From positions 558,001 to 622,000 of the forward strand of contig NZ_JAAIWM010000001.1 of assembly GCF_011008845.1 (NCBI RefSeq): a stretch of DNA of 64,000 nucleotides, read 5' to 3'. The DNA comes from Bacillus mesophilus. Lineage in GTDB: Bacteria; Bacillota; Bacilli; Bacillales; SA4. Position numbers and translations under genes: made by a program. The notes below the pieces were generated by a model that was not told the DNA's origin, ran no database searches, and worked only from the letters and a program-made list of their open reading frames with translations. Below are positions 18,601 through 27,199 of this stretch, in pieces. The number at the start of each line of letters is the position of its first letter. Within the stretch, counting starts at the first letter, position 1.

Positions 18601-19111
18601 ATTCCTCATAAATCATAGAAAAGTCATGAAGCTTATGAATTAGTGTAAGATCCCCTTCATTAGAATGCGCCAAATCAGCTAGCTGCTGTTTGATCCCTTC
18701 TGGTGTGACACAATATCGTTTACACTCTTTAATCATCGACTCAATATGTTCTACGAAACCTGCCTTTTCGGCTGCTTTTCCATATACAACAAAGTTTTGC
18801 TTTTGATTCTCAATGATTCTTCTAATTAGCATGCTTGTCCCAACATTGTTAAGGTGGTAACGACTCATTCCTCCAGTCTCCTGAAGAACACGCCAAGCTA
18901 ATCGTGTAAAGCTAAATACCTGAGTTCGAAGCATGCCTCCCAATCCAGGAGTTTGAATCAAATCATATTCTATTTGAAATGTCATTTGATCAGGGACAAG
19001 ATAAACAATCGGTGCACCTATTGGTTTTGCTTGTAGTTCTGTTCGCACCTCTTCCAAGAATCGGTGTGTTTTCCCACTCCCAGACCTACCGAGTATTATT
19101 TGAAGTGTCAT
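15605..19111 (-). CDS. addB: ATP-dependent helicase/deoxyribonuclease subunit B (AddB)
   Basis: An 1168-aa protein. N-terminal Walker A GRSGSGKT (residues 8-15), a degenerate helicase body, and a C-terminal nuclease domain with an iron-sulfur cluster: the cysteine in QSCPFSHF (near residue 800) and the final triple C1120, C1123, C1129 in CTYCNYKPFC. The four cysteines match those known in B. subtilis AddB almost residue for residue. AddB also carries the nuclease acting on the other strand and the Chi-recognition region. First gene of addBA; divergent from the MFS gene at 19298. Confidence 0.95.
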   Translation of the reverse strand: MTLQIILGRSGSGKTHRFLEEVRTELQAKPIGAPIVYLVPDQMTFQIEYDLIQTPGLGGMLRTQVFSFTRLAWRVLQETGGMSRYHLNNVGTSMLIRRIIENQKQNFVVYGKAAEKAGFVEHIESMIKECKRYCVTPEGIKQQLADLAHSNEGDLTLIHKLHDFSMIYEEFEEQLFQKYVDSEDYLRLLSEKIPVSNYLKEATIYIDGFHSFTPQELEVLAKLLEVCKGVQIALTLDREITHHPHELQLFHMTGKTFLQFKEMAENMGKKVMVHIQSDNLRSKHLPALSHLEKHFESRPTVQANSIEGIKLRGAVNRRTEVEAVAKEVLRLVREENYRFRDVAIILRNTTVYQDLLETVFEEYDIPLFIDQKRSMLHHPLIELIRSVLEVVSSSWRYESVFRCVKTDLMYPLEEDEGIIREEFDILENYVLAYGIQGFRWKDKSRWAYRRFVGIDEQGLAKTTSEDEMEEKIDKLRTIISAPLMRFETELKKAKTGRQYAEALYLLLEELEVPTKLEKWRYEAEQDHEMSKAREHTQVWSAVIELFDQFVELMGDKDVSYDVFQSMMEAGIEALKFALVPPAIDQVVIGDFEHSRFSSIKATFILGINDGVIPAVPSADGVLNEEEREVLSNAGLKLSPGGKQQLLDEQFLLYMAVSSPSNQLWLSYPLANEEGKSLVPSIFIKRIKDLYPSIKEELILQDPTDLSEEDQLDYITTPQKTISYLASQLQLWKRYYPISSIWWDVYNTYEHKKEWKMLRTRVLKSLFYQNKENTLPSQISDELYGKTLVGSVSRMEQFQSCPFSHFASYGLRLQERQIYRLEAPDIGQFFHAALKMMADELHKQKLTWSQITKSQCEELANQVVNVLAPQIQKEILLSSNRYSYLKRKLTNVISRASIVLSEHAKASGFTPVGLELGFGRNGQLPAIQLDLQNGAQLELVGRIDRVDVATGSKGTYLRIVDYKSSQKALNLSEVYYGLSLQMLTYLDIVLSHSKSWIGQETKPAGVLYFHVHNPMLKTKTELALEDIEEELLKSFKMKGLLLGDEESVRLMDSTLESGHSRIVSAGLKKTGGFYSNSQIASEEEFTQLRKYVRKTFQSIGQEIVNGKVEISPYQLKDKKPCTYCNYKPFCQFDDGLDENTFRSLQGTDDATVLERIKQEVLQHETIHSS

Positions 19112-19148
19112 TTGATGACATCCCCTTACGATTTAAATTTCTATTATC

Positions 19149-19183
19149 ATTCTATTCTACTAGAATGTATTTCTCTGTTTCAA
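19149..19183 (-). promoter_or_regulatory. Candidate sigma-A promoter of addBA
   Basis: Read on the minus strand, TTGAAA (19178-19183) and TAGAAT (19154-19159) are separated by 18 bp, with a second overlapping TAGAAT at 19149-19154. It lies about 40 bp before the addB start. Confidence 0.4.
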
Positions 19184-19297
19184 TGCACAGTATCTGGAGA
19201 AGACGACTTTCCAGTAGATCCTTCCTTGAATAGGATGTTAAATAATGAACGCGTTCCGTATTTTCCGTAACATGACACAAGGATGTGAGAAAAGTTT

Positions 19298-20440
19298 ATG
19301 ACTTCTTCCTATCGCTCCATTGCCATATTGCTCATTGTTACTGGTACCTTCGTAGCAAGTAATATATATACACTAATTCCAATTTATGACCTACTCACAG
19401 ACGAGCTTACTACCACCACATCAATGATTGCATTAGGTAGTACCTCCTTTACACTTTGCTATGCAATTGGGTTATTACTTTTTGGGACTATGTCAGATGT
19501 AGTCGGGAGAAAACCAATCTTGGTGTTGGGGATGCTGTTATTTTCTATTACTAGCCTATGCGTTTCTTTTGCAGATTCCGATTTTTCAATGATTGTGACC
19601 AGAGGTTTGCAAGGTTTTGCAGGTGGAAGCTTTGCTCCAGTTGCGTTTGCATACACATTTGATTTATATAATGGGAAGTTTCGAGCCCTTATACTGAGTA
19701 TGATCAATACAGGTTTTTTAGTAGCTGGTATTTTAGGTCAGATTATAAGTGCAAGTATCGCGACAAACCATGGATGGGAATATGTTTTTTATTTTTATTT
19801 TGTCATCTATTTACTCTTATTTCTTTTATCAGCAAAGTTTTTGCCTCAAAATAAAAGCAAGACAAATACTTCTTTTAAACCATTACAATCTATAAAGCTA
19901 TTTTCAAGTTTTTTACAATCAAAAAATTTACTCCTTTGCTATATCATCACCTTTAGCCTATTGCTAACTCCTATTTCCTTTTATGATGCGCTAAATCAAT
20001 ATCTTTTACCGATCAGCTCGGCTGAAGATCTTTTCTTCATTAGAACAGTTGCTTTATTAGGAACCATTCTTTCAATATTTGGTGGTGCTATAAACGCGAA
20101 ATATGGATTGAAGGGCAGTTTTTATATTGGAATTGCCTTGTTAATAGGTAGTTTAATTCCAATGATACTGATTCCTGATTTTTATGTCATTCTGTACTCA
20201 GCAATATTCTTGGTATCATCAATCAGTATTCTTATTCCAACAATCATAGCGATTATTGGTACAATCGAACAGAAGTCTAGGGGAAGTGCGATTGCCCTCT
20301 ACTCGTTTACCTTACTGATTGGAGCAAGCTTTGGCTCACTCTTGACATCTATATTACCATTTCAAGGCGTACTTCTATTTCTATTACTCTACGGTATAAT
20401 AAATATTTTTCTAATGAGAAAAATTTCCTATTCTAGATGA
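19298..20440 (+). CDS. MFS transporter
   Basis: A 380-aa protein with 12 predicted membrane segments. The loop after segment 2 has the major-facilitator motif GTMSDVVGRKP (about residues 63-73), and segment 4 has TRGLQGFAGGSFAPVAFA, a layout seen in drug-efflux and related proton-coupled transporters (YnfM-like). The substrate cannot be told from the sequence. It is read divergently from addB. A short inverted repeat follows the gene (ATTCTGT and ACAGAAT flanking about 20 nt) but has no T-tract. Confidence 0.8.
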   Translation: MTSSYRSIAILLIVTGTFVASNIYTLIPIYDLLTDELTTTTSMIALGSTSFTLCYAIGLLLFGTMSDVVGRKPILVLGMLLFSITSLCVSFADSDFSMIVTRGLQGFAGGSFAPVAFAYTFDLYNGKFRALILSMINTGFLVAGILGQIISASIATNHGWEYVFYFYFVIYLLLFLLSAKFLPQNKSKTNTSFKPLQSIKLFSSFLQSKNLLLCYIITFSLLLTPISFYDALNQYLLPISSAEDLFFIRTVALLGTILSIFGGAINAKYGLKGSFYIGIALLIGSLIPMILIPDFYVILYSAIFLVSSISILIPTIIAIIGTIEQKSRGSAIALYSFTLLIGASFGSLLTSILPFQGVLLFLLLYGIINIFLMRKISYSR

Positions 20441-20547
20441 GTAGATTCTGTATAAAATGGTACTATATTCACAGAATTGCCACATGTATCGTTTCTAGGA
20501 TGTTTAAGGTGTTTGTGTGGTGTCAGTGTTAAGGGAGGAGTTTTTAT

Positions 20548-21003
20548 TTGTTAAAAGTATTGGTGCTTATTCATGTGTTATCAGCTATTATCGGAGTCGG
20601 TCCGACGTTTTTTGGTCATGTTCTTTTTAGAAAGAATCAGAATCCTGAAGAACTTCGTCACTCCATGAAATTATCTAATTATCTTACTTATTTTCCAAAG
20701 ATTGGTGGTACACTTGCAGTGTTAACAGGAATTGTTCTTGTGATTCTAGGAAACTATGGAACTTTCTTAACACTTTGGTTAACCGGTTCCCTTATTCTTT
20801 ATATTGCTATTCAGATTGTTGTTATTGGAGTCATCGATCCTAGAACTAAGAAGCTCTCTACATGGGTATTTGCTGAGGAAAATAAAACTGCGTCTGTCTT
20901 ACCTGATCTTCAAAAGAATGAGCTAGTATCAATTGGAAAGTTGCACTCAGTTGCTACAACATTAGGTGTATTGATTTTCTTTTTGATGATTTGGAAACCT
21001 TGA
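20548..21003 (+). CDS. DUF2269 family membrane protein
   Basis: A 151-aa protein with about four membrane segments and the family layout HVLSAIIGVGPTFFGHV near the N-terminus and KLHSVATTLGVLIFFLMIW at the end. Histidines in the membrane segments are typical of DUF2269 and may bind a cofactor; this is not proven. The start is a TTG at 20548, chosen because AAGGGAGGAG lies 8 nt upstream and the next in-frame ATG would remove the first membrane segment. Function unknown; a neighbour of, but probably not in an operon with, the MFS gene. Confidence 0.65.
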   Translation: MLKVLVLIHVLSAIIGVGPTFFGHVLFRKNQNPEELRHSMKLSNYLTYFPKIGGTLAVLTGIVLVILGNYGTFLTLWLTGSLILYIAIQIVVIGVIDPRTKKLSTWVFAEENKTASVLPDLQKNELVSIGKLHSVATTLGVLIFFLMIWKP

Positions 21004-21076
21004 TTAACAAACCATCAAATGCTAGCAACATGAACGGTAAAAATCTGTAAAGTACAATAACCTAATTTTCTCTTAC

Positions 21077-21113
21077 CAAGGACAGAATCCTCTTTGTGGA
21101 GATTTTGTCCTTG
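21077..21113. terminator. Hairpin between convergent DUF2269 and VOC genes
   Basis: A 13-bp stem (21077-21089 with 21101-21113, one G-T pair) in the gap between convergent genes. Neither strand shows a clear T-tract, so its action as a terminator is uncertain. Confidence 0.4.
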
Positions 21114-21169
21114 TATCTTATAGAGGAATCACTTAGCCTAGCCTGTAACTTAACCTACATAGCATTGGA

Positions 21170-21523
21170 TCATTTCCAAAAACAAACTTGAAGCTGATTA
21201 CCATCTAAGTCATAGAAATCGAAATAAGTATTCACTACATCAATCTGGATTTCCTTACACATAACTCCTAGTTCTTTTAAGGTTTGGAAGGTTTCTGTAA
21301 TATTCTTACTGAAGAAGATTGGGTAGGATTGACCATTTTTTGAAATCTCTCCTTTTCCCTCCTCAATTGTTAGAGGGATCCCACTATCTCCTATACTTAG
21401 AACTTGATAATGTTCTCCTCTATAGGCTATTTTGAGTCCTAACTTCTCTTGATACCATAAACTCGCCTTATCAATGTTACTCACCTTTAAACATATTGTA
21501 TCAATCCGGTCTACTAAACACAT
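21170..21523 (-). CDS. VOC family (glyoxalase-like) protein
   Basis: A 117-aa single-domain vicinal-oxygen-chelate protein: IDTICLKVSNIDKASLWYQEKLGLK, the usual first beta-alpha unit, and a C-terminal FYDLDGNQLQVCFW. Members are metal-dependent isomerases, dioxygenases or antibiotic-binding proteins; the reaction here is not identifiable. The ATG at 21523 is chosen over the in-frame GTG at 21535, since the GTG lies in the TTAGGAGTG ribosome binding site. It sits 42 nt after the MFS gene and is read the same way, so they may share a transcript. Confidence 0.7.
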   Translation of the reverse strand: MCLVDRIDTICLKVSNIDKASLWYQEKLGLKIAYRGEHYQVLSIGDSGIPLTIEEGKGEISKNGQSYPIFFSKNITETFQTLKELGVMCKEIQIDVVNTYFDFYDLDGNQLQVCFWK

Positions 21524-21565
21524 ATGGTCGTTCACTCCTAAATTTATTTCATCATTTAATTCTCT

Positions 21566-22792
21566 CTAACTAACAGAAATCCCTTTATTAGCAATTGAAA
21601 CTGGTCGTGATGGTTTTCTCCATATTTTATTACCTAAAAAATAGATGAGGTTGCTTAGTATCAATATGATAAAGATGAAACTAAACAGCCAGGAAATACC
21701 CCAAGTTGAGTAAAAAAACATCCCGATTGTTGGACCAATAAACCTTCCCAATTCCGTAAAGTTCATTGCCCCATAGTAACTTCCTCTTAAGTGACTAGGT
21801 GCTAGCTTATCAATTAAAATAGTACCCGAAGGAAAGCACAATACTTCTCCTAATGTAAAGATCACCATGGAAAGAATCATTTCTAATAAACTGTCTGAAA
21901 AGGCAAATCCTAATCCCCCGAGACCATATAGTGCATTCCCTACATATACACCAGTGATTGTAGAGAAACGTTCAAACATTGAAGAAAGTGGAATTTGTGC
22001 TACTACAACAACTAATGCATTTGTGGTCATCATCCATCCGAAATAAACAACACCTTTCTCAAATGTTGTACTCATATGATGTGATAATGGAGCAAATTGC
22101 GCAAAAGCAATCTGTGTGATACATGCACCTAGGATAAAGTACATAAGAACTTTGTCTTCTTTCATTAGAAGAAAAGATTGTTTGATTGAATGTACTGTTT
22201 CTACTTTTTTGACTGGAAGTAACACTCTATATTTATTAAATTGAAAGTGTAAAATGAGAGAATAGATTAAATAAAACATCCCTGTAATGATAAAACCAAT
22301 CCCACTTGATGATAAACCGATAAACACTCCGAGTAATGGGCCTATCGCAACACCCATATTTATAACGGCATAACGAAGAGAGAATACTTTTGGACGTTTT
22401 TCAGAGTCAGTTAAATCACCCATTAAAGCCTGGGACACAGGTTCAAAAAAAGCCTTGCATATACCATTTAGAATACTTAAAAGGAGGAATACGACTGGAT
22501 CCTTTGCAATTGCATAGCCTACAAAAACACCCCCCCATAAATAAATCGACAATAGCATCACTAGTTTTCTTCCGAACTTATCTGATAGGTATCCTCCCAA
22601 AATCCCTGTCACTGTACTTGCTAATGGGGCTGCACCAATTACTATACCAATCATAAGTGGACTCAGGTCAGTCCTCTTTGATAAGTAGATAGCTAAAAAA
22701 GGTAAGCTCATCGAATTGGCTATTCTAGAGAATAAGGCACCTATAAGTAATGTAAAAATCAATGGGTGAAGATCTTTTAATAGTTTTAGCAT
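21566..22792 (-). CDS. MFS transporter, drug-efflux type
   Basis: A 408-aa protein with 12 predicted membrane segments, the motif GGYLSDKFGRK after segment 2, and NGICKAFFEPVSQALMGDLT in segment 4, resembling MdtH/YttB-like multidrug exporters. Substrate unknown. The ribosome binding site AAAGGAGA directly follows an intrinsic terminator in the mRNA leader, and only about 20 bp separate the terminator T-tract from the start codon. Any transcript of the gene must therefore pass that terminator, which suggests attenuation control. Confidence 0.8.
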   Translation of the reverse strand: MLKLLKDLHPLIFTLLIGALFSRIANSMSLPFLAIYLSKRTDLSPLMIGIVIGAAPLASTVTGILGGYLSDKFGRKLVMLLSIYLWGGVFVGYAIAKDPVVFLLLSILNGICKAFFEPVSQALMGDLTDSEKRPKVFSLRYAVINMGVAIGPLLGVFIGLSSSGIGFIITGMFYLIYSLILHFQFNKYRVLLPVKKVETVHSIKQSFLLMKEDKVLMYFILGACITQIAFAQFAPLSHHMSTTFEKGVVYFGWMMTTNALVVVVAQIPLSSMFERFSTITGVYVGNALYGLGGLGFAFSDSLLEMILSMVIFTLGEVLCFPSGTILIDKLAPSHLRGSYYGAMNFTELGRFIGPTIGMFFYSTWGISWLFSFIFIILILSNLIYFLGNKIWRKPSRPVSIANKGISVS

Positions 22793-22813
22793 TTTCTTTT
22801 TTCTCCTTTAATT

Positions 22814-22867
22814 AAAAAAGTAAAAAAAACCGGCCTTATATCTTTTCTCAAAGATACAAGACCGGCC
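22814..22867 (-). promoter_or_regulatory. Leader terminator (attenuator) of the MFS gene
   Basis: On the minus strand an 18-bp stem closes a GAGA tetraloop: left arm is the complement of 22850-22867, right arm the complement of 22828-22845. It is followed by eight T, AC and six T. The internal mismatches seen on the plus strand become G-U pairs in minus-strand RNA, so the element is built for leftward transcription. It lies immediately before the MFS ribosome binding site. Confidence 0.8.
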
Positions 22868-23009
22868 TATGTATAAAACATAAGGGTGGATTAACCACGG
22901 TTTAACAGTCTACTGCTATAAATTATAAATTTTATATATTGTCTCACATGATTAGACTAGAGAACACCATAAAAAGTTACAATAATTTCCTATTATTTTT
23001 TATCTTTCC

Positions 23010-23549
23010 TCAATTTTTAATATACTCCTCACGAAGCAATCCATATAACAACATATCATGTCGCTTATTATCACGCTCTAAGAATGAGCGGTAGGTTCCT
23101 TCATGAACAAAACCAAGTTGTTCGTAAAGCTTTTGTGCACTTACATTATAATCAAAAACAGTTAGCTGAAGACGATATAAATTAAACTCAAGGAAAGCTA
23201 GTTTTAAAGCAAGCTTTAATGCTTCCTTCCCTAACCCCTTTGCTCTATATGTTCCGCCAATACCTATTGAAATCCATGCTGTACGGTGGTTCCAAAGGAT
23301 TCCATCTATTCCAACAATCCCAATTATTTTGTGAGTTGTCAGTTCTCGAATGGCAAACAGAAAATCCGTTTTTGAATCTAGTTCAATCATTTTCTGTACA
23401 CTCTTTTGGTGCTTAGGAATAGACAGAACTGCGTCCATATTTCTAGTAAACTCTTCATCTTTGTACCATTCTTCAATAGCACCAGCATCCTCTTGTTTTA
23501 ATACATCTAGATAAATTTTCTCACCTTTTAACAACGAAACCTGTAGCAT
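23010..23549 (-). CDS. GNAT family N-acetyltransferase (RimJ/RimL-like)
   Basis: A 179-aa acetyltransferase. The acetyl-CoA binding motif A is visible as GGTYRAKGLGKEALKLALK (about residues 97-115), and motif B as LTVFDYNVSAQKLYEQLGF (about 129-147). Members transfer acetyl groups from acetyl-CoA to protein N-termini, polyamines or small amines; the acceptor is unknown. It lies upstream of the MFS gene on the same strand, 217 bp away, and could feed transcription into the MFS leader. Confidence 0.8.
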   Translation of the reverse strand: MLQVSLLKGEKIYLDVLKQEDAGAIEEWYKDEEFTRNMDAVLSIPKHQKSVQKMIELDSKTDFLFAIRELTTHKIIGIVGIDGILWNHRTAWISIGIGGTYRAKGLGKEALKLALKLAFLEFNLYRLQLTVFDYNVSAQKLYEQLGFVHEGTYRSFLERDNKRHDMLLYGLLREEYIKN

Positions 23550-23608
23550 CTTATCTACTCCCTTCTCTACTCATTTTAAATCAGGGAGACTCTGTAAGCT
23601 AGGAAAAT

Positions 23609-25102
23609 TTATCCAACATCTATTTGATAATTATCTATTAAAAAACGCTTATCTATTTTACCAACATGTGTTTTTGGTAAATCTGGCATTAACCAAAAGA
23701 GTTTTGGTACTTTGTAATTACCAAGCTTTGTTAGACAATATTCCTTAAGCTCTTGTACTGTTACATCACTATTGGGTGTGACTGAAATGAACGCTGCTAC
23801 AGCCTCTCCCCATTTCGTATCAGGTAATCCTACAACTGCCACTTCTGAAACTGATGGGTGATTTTGAAGACAATGCTCTACCTCTAGAGGGTATACATTT
23901 TCTCCACCTGTAATAATCATTTCTTTTTTTCTTCCGACAATATAGAAATAGCCATCCTCATCCATTTTAGCTAAATCACCTGTATGTAACCAATTGTTTT
24001 TGATAGTTTCAGAGGTTGCCTCTGGATTGTTCCAATACATTAGAAATACATGGTTACCATACAGAAGTAATTCCCCTACTTCATTAGGGGCTGCTTCCTT
24101 ACCTTCATCATTAATGACTTTAGCTTTGTTAAACATCATCGGTTTCCCAATTGAACCTTTTTTCTTCATTGCCTCAGCAGGATCAATATAGAAATTATTT
24201 GGGCCAGCTTCAGTCAAGCCATATCCTTCTTTAAAGGCAACTCCCTTTCGCGAAAATGCCTCATAAATTGGTAGAGGGCAAGGTGCACCACCAGACAGAA
24301 AAGTTCTCATATGCTTAAAGGTTGCAGTTTCAAACCCCTTTGCCTGAATCATCAAGTGATACATGGTTGGAACCATTAATGAAATGGTACATTTTTCTTG
24401 TTCGATGAATTGAATGGCTTTTTCGGCGTTAAAATCATTAGCTATGAGTACGGTCCCACCCATCACTAGAATAGGAATAGTGAGGGCATTTAAACCACCA
24501 GTATGAAACATAGGTAAATAGGTTAGTGTGACATCATCTGCCTGTAAATTCCAGCTAACAATGGTGTTAAGTGCGTTCCAACCAATATTAGCATGAGTTA
24601 AAACTACACCTTTAGATTTCCCAGTTGTTCCACCTGTATAAATAATCGTTAAAGGATCATTCTCTGATAACTCCTGGTTTGCTTCATAGGATTCTAGGTT
24701 TTGAAAAATCTTATTATACGCATCATGATCAAGCTGTAGCATACTTTCTGATTTTGGAAGTATCTTTTCATAGCGTGAATGAAAACCGATCAATTTCGGT
24801 GAACAGTCTCTTAGAATAACTTCTATCTCATGTGCAGATAATCTCCAATTTAAAGGGACAAAAATTGCTCCAAGCTTCATACAAGAAAATAGAAAATCAA
24901 AGTAACTTATATGATTTGGACAAATAATTGCAACTCTGTCCCCTTTTTGAATACCTTGCTTTTCAAGAAAGCTTGCTAATATATGAGCACGTTGGTTTAG
25001 TTCTTGGTAACTCCAACGCTGGTTTGTTTCTCCATCAACAACCGCAACCCTATCTGGTGTTAATTGTGAGCGCTTCTCAATCCAATCTAGATCCCATCTC
25101 AC
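23609..25102 (-). CDS. AMP-dependent acyl-CoA ligase
   Basis: A 497-aa member of the ANL superfamily that activates a carboxylic acid as acyl-AMP and then acyl-CoA. Visible motifs: P-loop TIIYTGGTTGKSKG, the YGLTEAGP motif, GDLAKMDEDGYFYIVGRKKE and the C-terminal catalytic lysine in KTHVGKIDKR. The start is the GTG at 25102 (RWDLDWIEKRS follows), which has AAAAGGGGAG 7 nt upstream; the longer in-frame ATGs upstream have no ribosome binding site. Follows the methyltransferase gene by 76 nt. The acid used is unknown; the neighbouring thiolase/FabG island suggests a fatty or aromatic acid. Confidence 0.85.
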   Translation of the reverse strand: MRWDLDWIEKRSQLTPDRVAVVDGETNQRWSYQELNQRAHILASFLEKQGIQKGDRVAIICPNHISYFDFLFSCMKLGAIFVPLNWRLSAHEIEVILRDCSPKLIGFHSRYEKILPKSESMLQLDHDAYNKIFQNLESYEANQELSENDPLTIIYTGGTTGKSKGVVLTHANIGWNALNTIVSWNLQADDVTLTYLPMFHTGGLNALTIPILVMGGTVLIANDFNAEKAIQFIEQEKCTISLMVPTMYHLMIQAKGFETATFKHMRTFLSGGAPCPLPIYEAFSRKGVAFKEGYGLTEAGPNNFYIDPAEAMKKKGSIGKPMMFNKAKVINDEGKEAAPNEVGELLLYGNHVFLMYWNNPEATSETIKNNWLHTGDLAKMDEDGYFYIVGRKKEMIITGGENVYPLEVEHCLQNHPSVSEVAVVGLPDTKWGEAVAAFISVTPNSDVTVQELKEYCLTKLGNYKVPKLFWLMPDLPKTHVGKIDKRFLIDNYQIDVG

Positions 25103-25178
25103 ATGTGCTCTCCCCTTTTGCAACTTTATATCGTTTATCATAAGTAAGGTAAGTTGCAAATGAGTTACATTGATCTCT

Positions 25179-25760
25179 TTAATGAAGCCTTACTCTCTTT
25201 GTTGCCATGTAAGTACGCATTGGTGGAAGGTTAAATAAGTAATATTGATCCTCAACCTCCTCAAAATAATTCAACAAATATTCTTTTAAATGTTCATCCT
25301 TTTGAAAAAATGTTTGATAAGGTAAAAACACTCCACCATCATCCAACACTGAATATGTATTTGAAACGATTCGGTCCCTGAGCTGGTCATCGAAAAAGGA
25401 AAACGGAATTCCCGAGAGTACATAATTTGCACATTTCTCTTCACACTCTTTCAAGAGATCATTTACAGTTTCTGCACTCTCTCGATAAATAAAAACATTA
25501 GGGTGGTGTTTAAACGCATCTTTCAAAATTGTTACAAAGTTTTTGTTCTTCTCAATGAGGATCACTTTAGATTCGGGGGTTAATTTAGAGTGAAGATATT
25601 TAGTAAATACCCCTGTTCCCGGTCCATACTCGATTACGACATTTCGACTGTTGAAGTCTATACTTTGACATATATTTCGTACTCCCCATTTGGATGTTGG
25701 AGTAATCGAAGCGATATCTGGATCGGTAAGTATGTTTTTTATATAAGAGATCGTGCTCAT
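25179..25760 (-). CDS. SAM-dependent methyltransferase, phospholipid-methyltransferase-like
   Basis: A 193-aa class I methyltransferase. The SAM motif I is VIEYGPGTGVFTKYL (about residues 42-56), followed by the acidic VILIEKN strand and a post-motif SGIPFSFF. The C-terminal NLPPMRTY resembles the LPP-R-W end of the PmtA-type phospholipid N-methyltransferases and KsgA-like proteins. The substrate is therefore probably a lipid or rRNA-like target, but this is inference. It is the first gene after the terminator that closes the thiolase operon and probably forms a two-gene operon with the acyl-CoA ligase. Confidence 0.6.
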   Translation of the reverse strand: MSTISYIKNILTDPDIASITPTSKWGVRNICQSIDFNSRNVVIEYGPGTGVFTKYLHSKLTPESKVILIEKNKNFVTILKDAFKHHPNVFIYRESAETVNDLLKECEEKCANYVLSGIPFSFFDDQLRDRIVSNTYSVLDDGGVFLPYQTFFQKDEHLKEYLLNYFEEVEDQYYLFNLPPMRTYMATKRVRLH

Positions 25761-25849
25761 AATGCCCCCTGTTATGGTAGTTTTTTCTAGTTTTTCTAGT
25801 CTTGGGTGATTTATTCATGTATTTGTTTTTAAGAGGGCTTGTTTTCCTA

Positions 25850-25882
25850 AATAAAAAACGGAGTAGCTTAATAGCTACCCCT
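25850..25882 (-). terminator. Terminator after the thiolase gene
   Basis: A 9-bp stem (25860-25868 with 25873-25881) closes a 4-nt loop; on the minus strand it is followed by TTTTTTATTT. It separates the island operon from the methyltransferase/ligase pair. Confidence 0.8.
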
Positions 25883-25915
25883 TCGAAATGTTTATTAGGT
25901 TCGTTTTAAGACGAA

Positions 25916-27091
25916 TTAGACTCTTTCTAAAAATACAGCTGCACCCATGCCGCCACCAACACATAAGGAAGCAATTCCTTTTGTAAGCTCTCTGCGCTGA
26001 AGTTCATGAACAAGGCTCGTTACGATTCTAGCACCAGTGCACCCAACAGGATGTCCTAGACTAATTCCGCTTCCGTTTACGTTCACAATCTCACGATTTA
26101 AGCCTAACTCTTTTTCTACCGCAATATATTGTGCGGCAAAAGCTTCATTTACTTCGATTAATTCAGCATCCTGAATCGACCAGCCTACACGTTCTAATCC
26201 TCTTTGAACAGCAGGAACTGGACCTCTTCCCATCACCTTTGGATCAACACCAGAAACCTGGAATCCTACAATGCGTGCTAACGGCTTTAACCCTTTAGCT
26301 ATAGCCGTTTCTTCATCCATCAAAACAAGTGCAGACGCACCGTCATTTAAACCAGAGGCATTACCAGCAGTTACAGTTCCATCTTTACGGAAAACTGTCT
26401 TCAACTTAGCCAAATCCTCTCTAGTTAGCTCCGGACGTGGGTGTTCATCTTTAGAGATAACATGTTCACCTTTTCTAGTTTTAATCGTGATTGGAACGAT
26501 TTGACTGTCAAAGTAACCACTTTCAATGGCATGGGCAGCTCTTTGGTGACTAAGAAATGCCACTTCATCCTGCTCTTCTCTTGTAATTTGGTGAAGATCA
26601 GCAAGGTTTTCTGCTGTCTCTCCCATCATAATCTTATGAATAGGGTCTTCAAGAATTTCCCACACTGTATCCGTCACCTGACTATGTTGAAGACGAGACC
26701 CCCATCGCTGCTGCTTTAAAACGTATGGACTAGAACTCATAACTTCCACACCACCAGCAACTACTATATCAGATAGACCCGTTTGGATTTGAAGGGCAGC
26801 AGAGATAATCGCCTGCATACCAGAAGCACACTGACGCTGAATCGTATAGCCAGTAGTTTCATCAGACAGTCCAGCTAATAAAGCAGCAGTTCTAGCCGTA
26901 TTAGGTTCATCTGTACGTTGAATACAATGACCTAAAATCACTTCATTCACATCACTTGTTCCTAGTCCGCTTCTTGCTACAGCTTCCTTTAAAACAGGTA
27001 CCATTAAATCTGTTGGAAGTAAATCCTTGAACACCCCACCAAAATCCCCAATCGGAGACCTAACCGCCGAAGTAATCACAACATTTCTCAT
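25916..27091 (-). CDS. Thiolase (acetyl-CoA acyltransferase)
   Basis: A 391-aa thiolase. Nucleophile Cys88 lies in [21 protein letters not shown] carries the catalytic His, and [10 protein letters not shown] near the C-terminus the second Cys. It cleaves 3-ketoacyl-CoA with CoA or condenses two acetyl-CoA units; family features do not settle the chain length. The start is the ATG at 27091 after a GGGGGAT site; the in-frame TTG six bases upstream is ignored. Last gene of the ABC transporter/KAS III operon, separated from fabG-like by a gap with a 57-bp palindrome. Confidence 0.9.
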   Translation of the reverse strand: MRNVVITSAVRSPIGDFGGVFKDLLPTDLMVPVLKEAVARSGLGTSDVNEVILGHCIQRTDEPNTARTAALLAGLSDETTGYTIQRQCASGMQAIISAALQIQTGLSDIVVAGGVEVMSSSPYVLKQQRWGSRLQHSQVTDTVWEILEDPIHKIMMGETAENLADLHQITREEQDEVAFLSHQRAAHAIESGYFDSQIVPITIKTRKGEHVISKDEHPRPELTREDLAKLKTVFRKDGTVTAGNASGLNDGASALVLMDEETAIAKGLKPLARIVGFQVSGVDPKVMGRGPVPAVQRGLERVGWSIQDAELIEVNEAFAAQYIAVEKELGLNREIVNVNGSGISLGHPVGCTGARIVTSLVHELQRRELTKGIASLCVGGGMGAAVFLERV

Positions 27092-27134
27092 ATCCAATCC
27101 CCCATTTCGTTACTACCTATGTATTTTAAGCTTA

Positions 27135-27191
27135 GCTTTATCGCATTAACGTGATGGGGGCCTGGCCCCCACCACGTTAATGGATTAAAGT
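27135..27191. repeat. 57-bp palindromic repeat, copy 1
   Basis: Two 28-nt arms around a central T at 27163, with GGGGGCC and GGCCCCC at the centre and GCTTTATCGCATTAACG at the left end. Copy 2 at 28896-28952 has the same length, centre and orientation. It fills the gap between the reductase and thiolase genes. Confidence 0.85.
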
Positions 27192-27199
27192 TTATAAAC

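Noticed and set aside
19247..19256. LexA box before addB.
   Set aside because: GAACGCGTTC has a 2-bp centre; the LexA operator needs GAAC-N4-GTTC.
22944..22970. An 8-codon leader peptide for the MFS attenuator.
   Set aside because: There is no ribosome binding site before its ATG, so it is mentioned only as a possibility and not listed as a gene.
25600..25818. A leftward 72-codon frame overlapping the methyltransferase gene start.
   Set aside because: It is out of frame with a clear methyltransferase and shows no family features.
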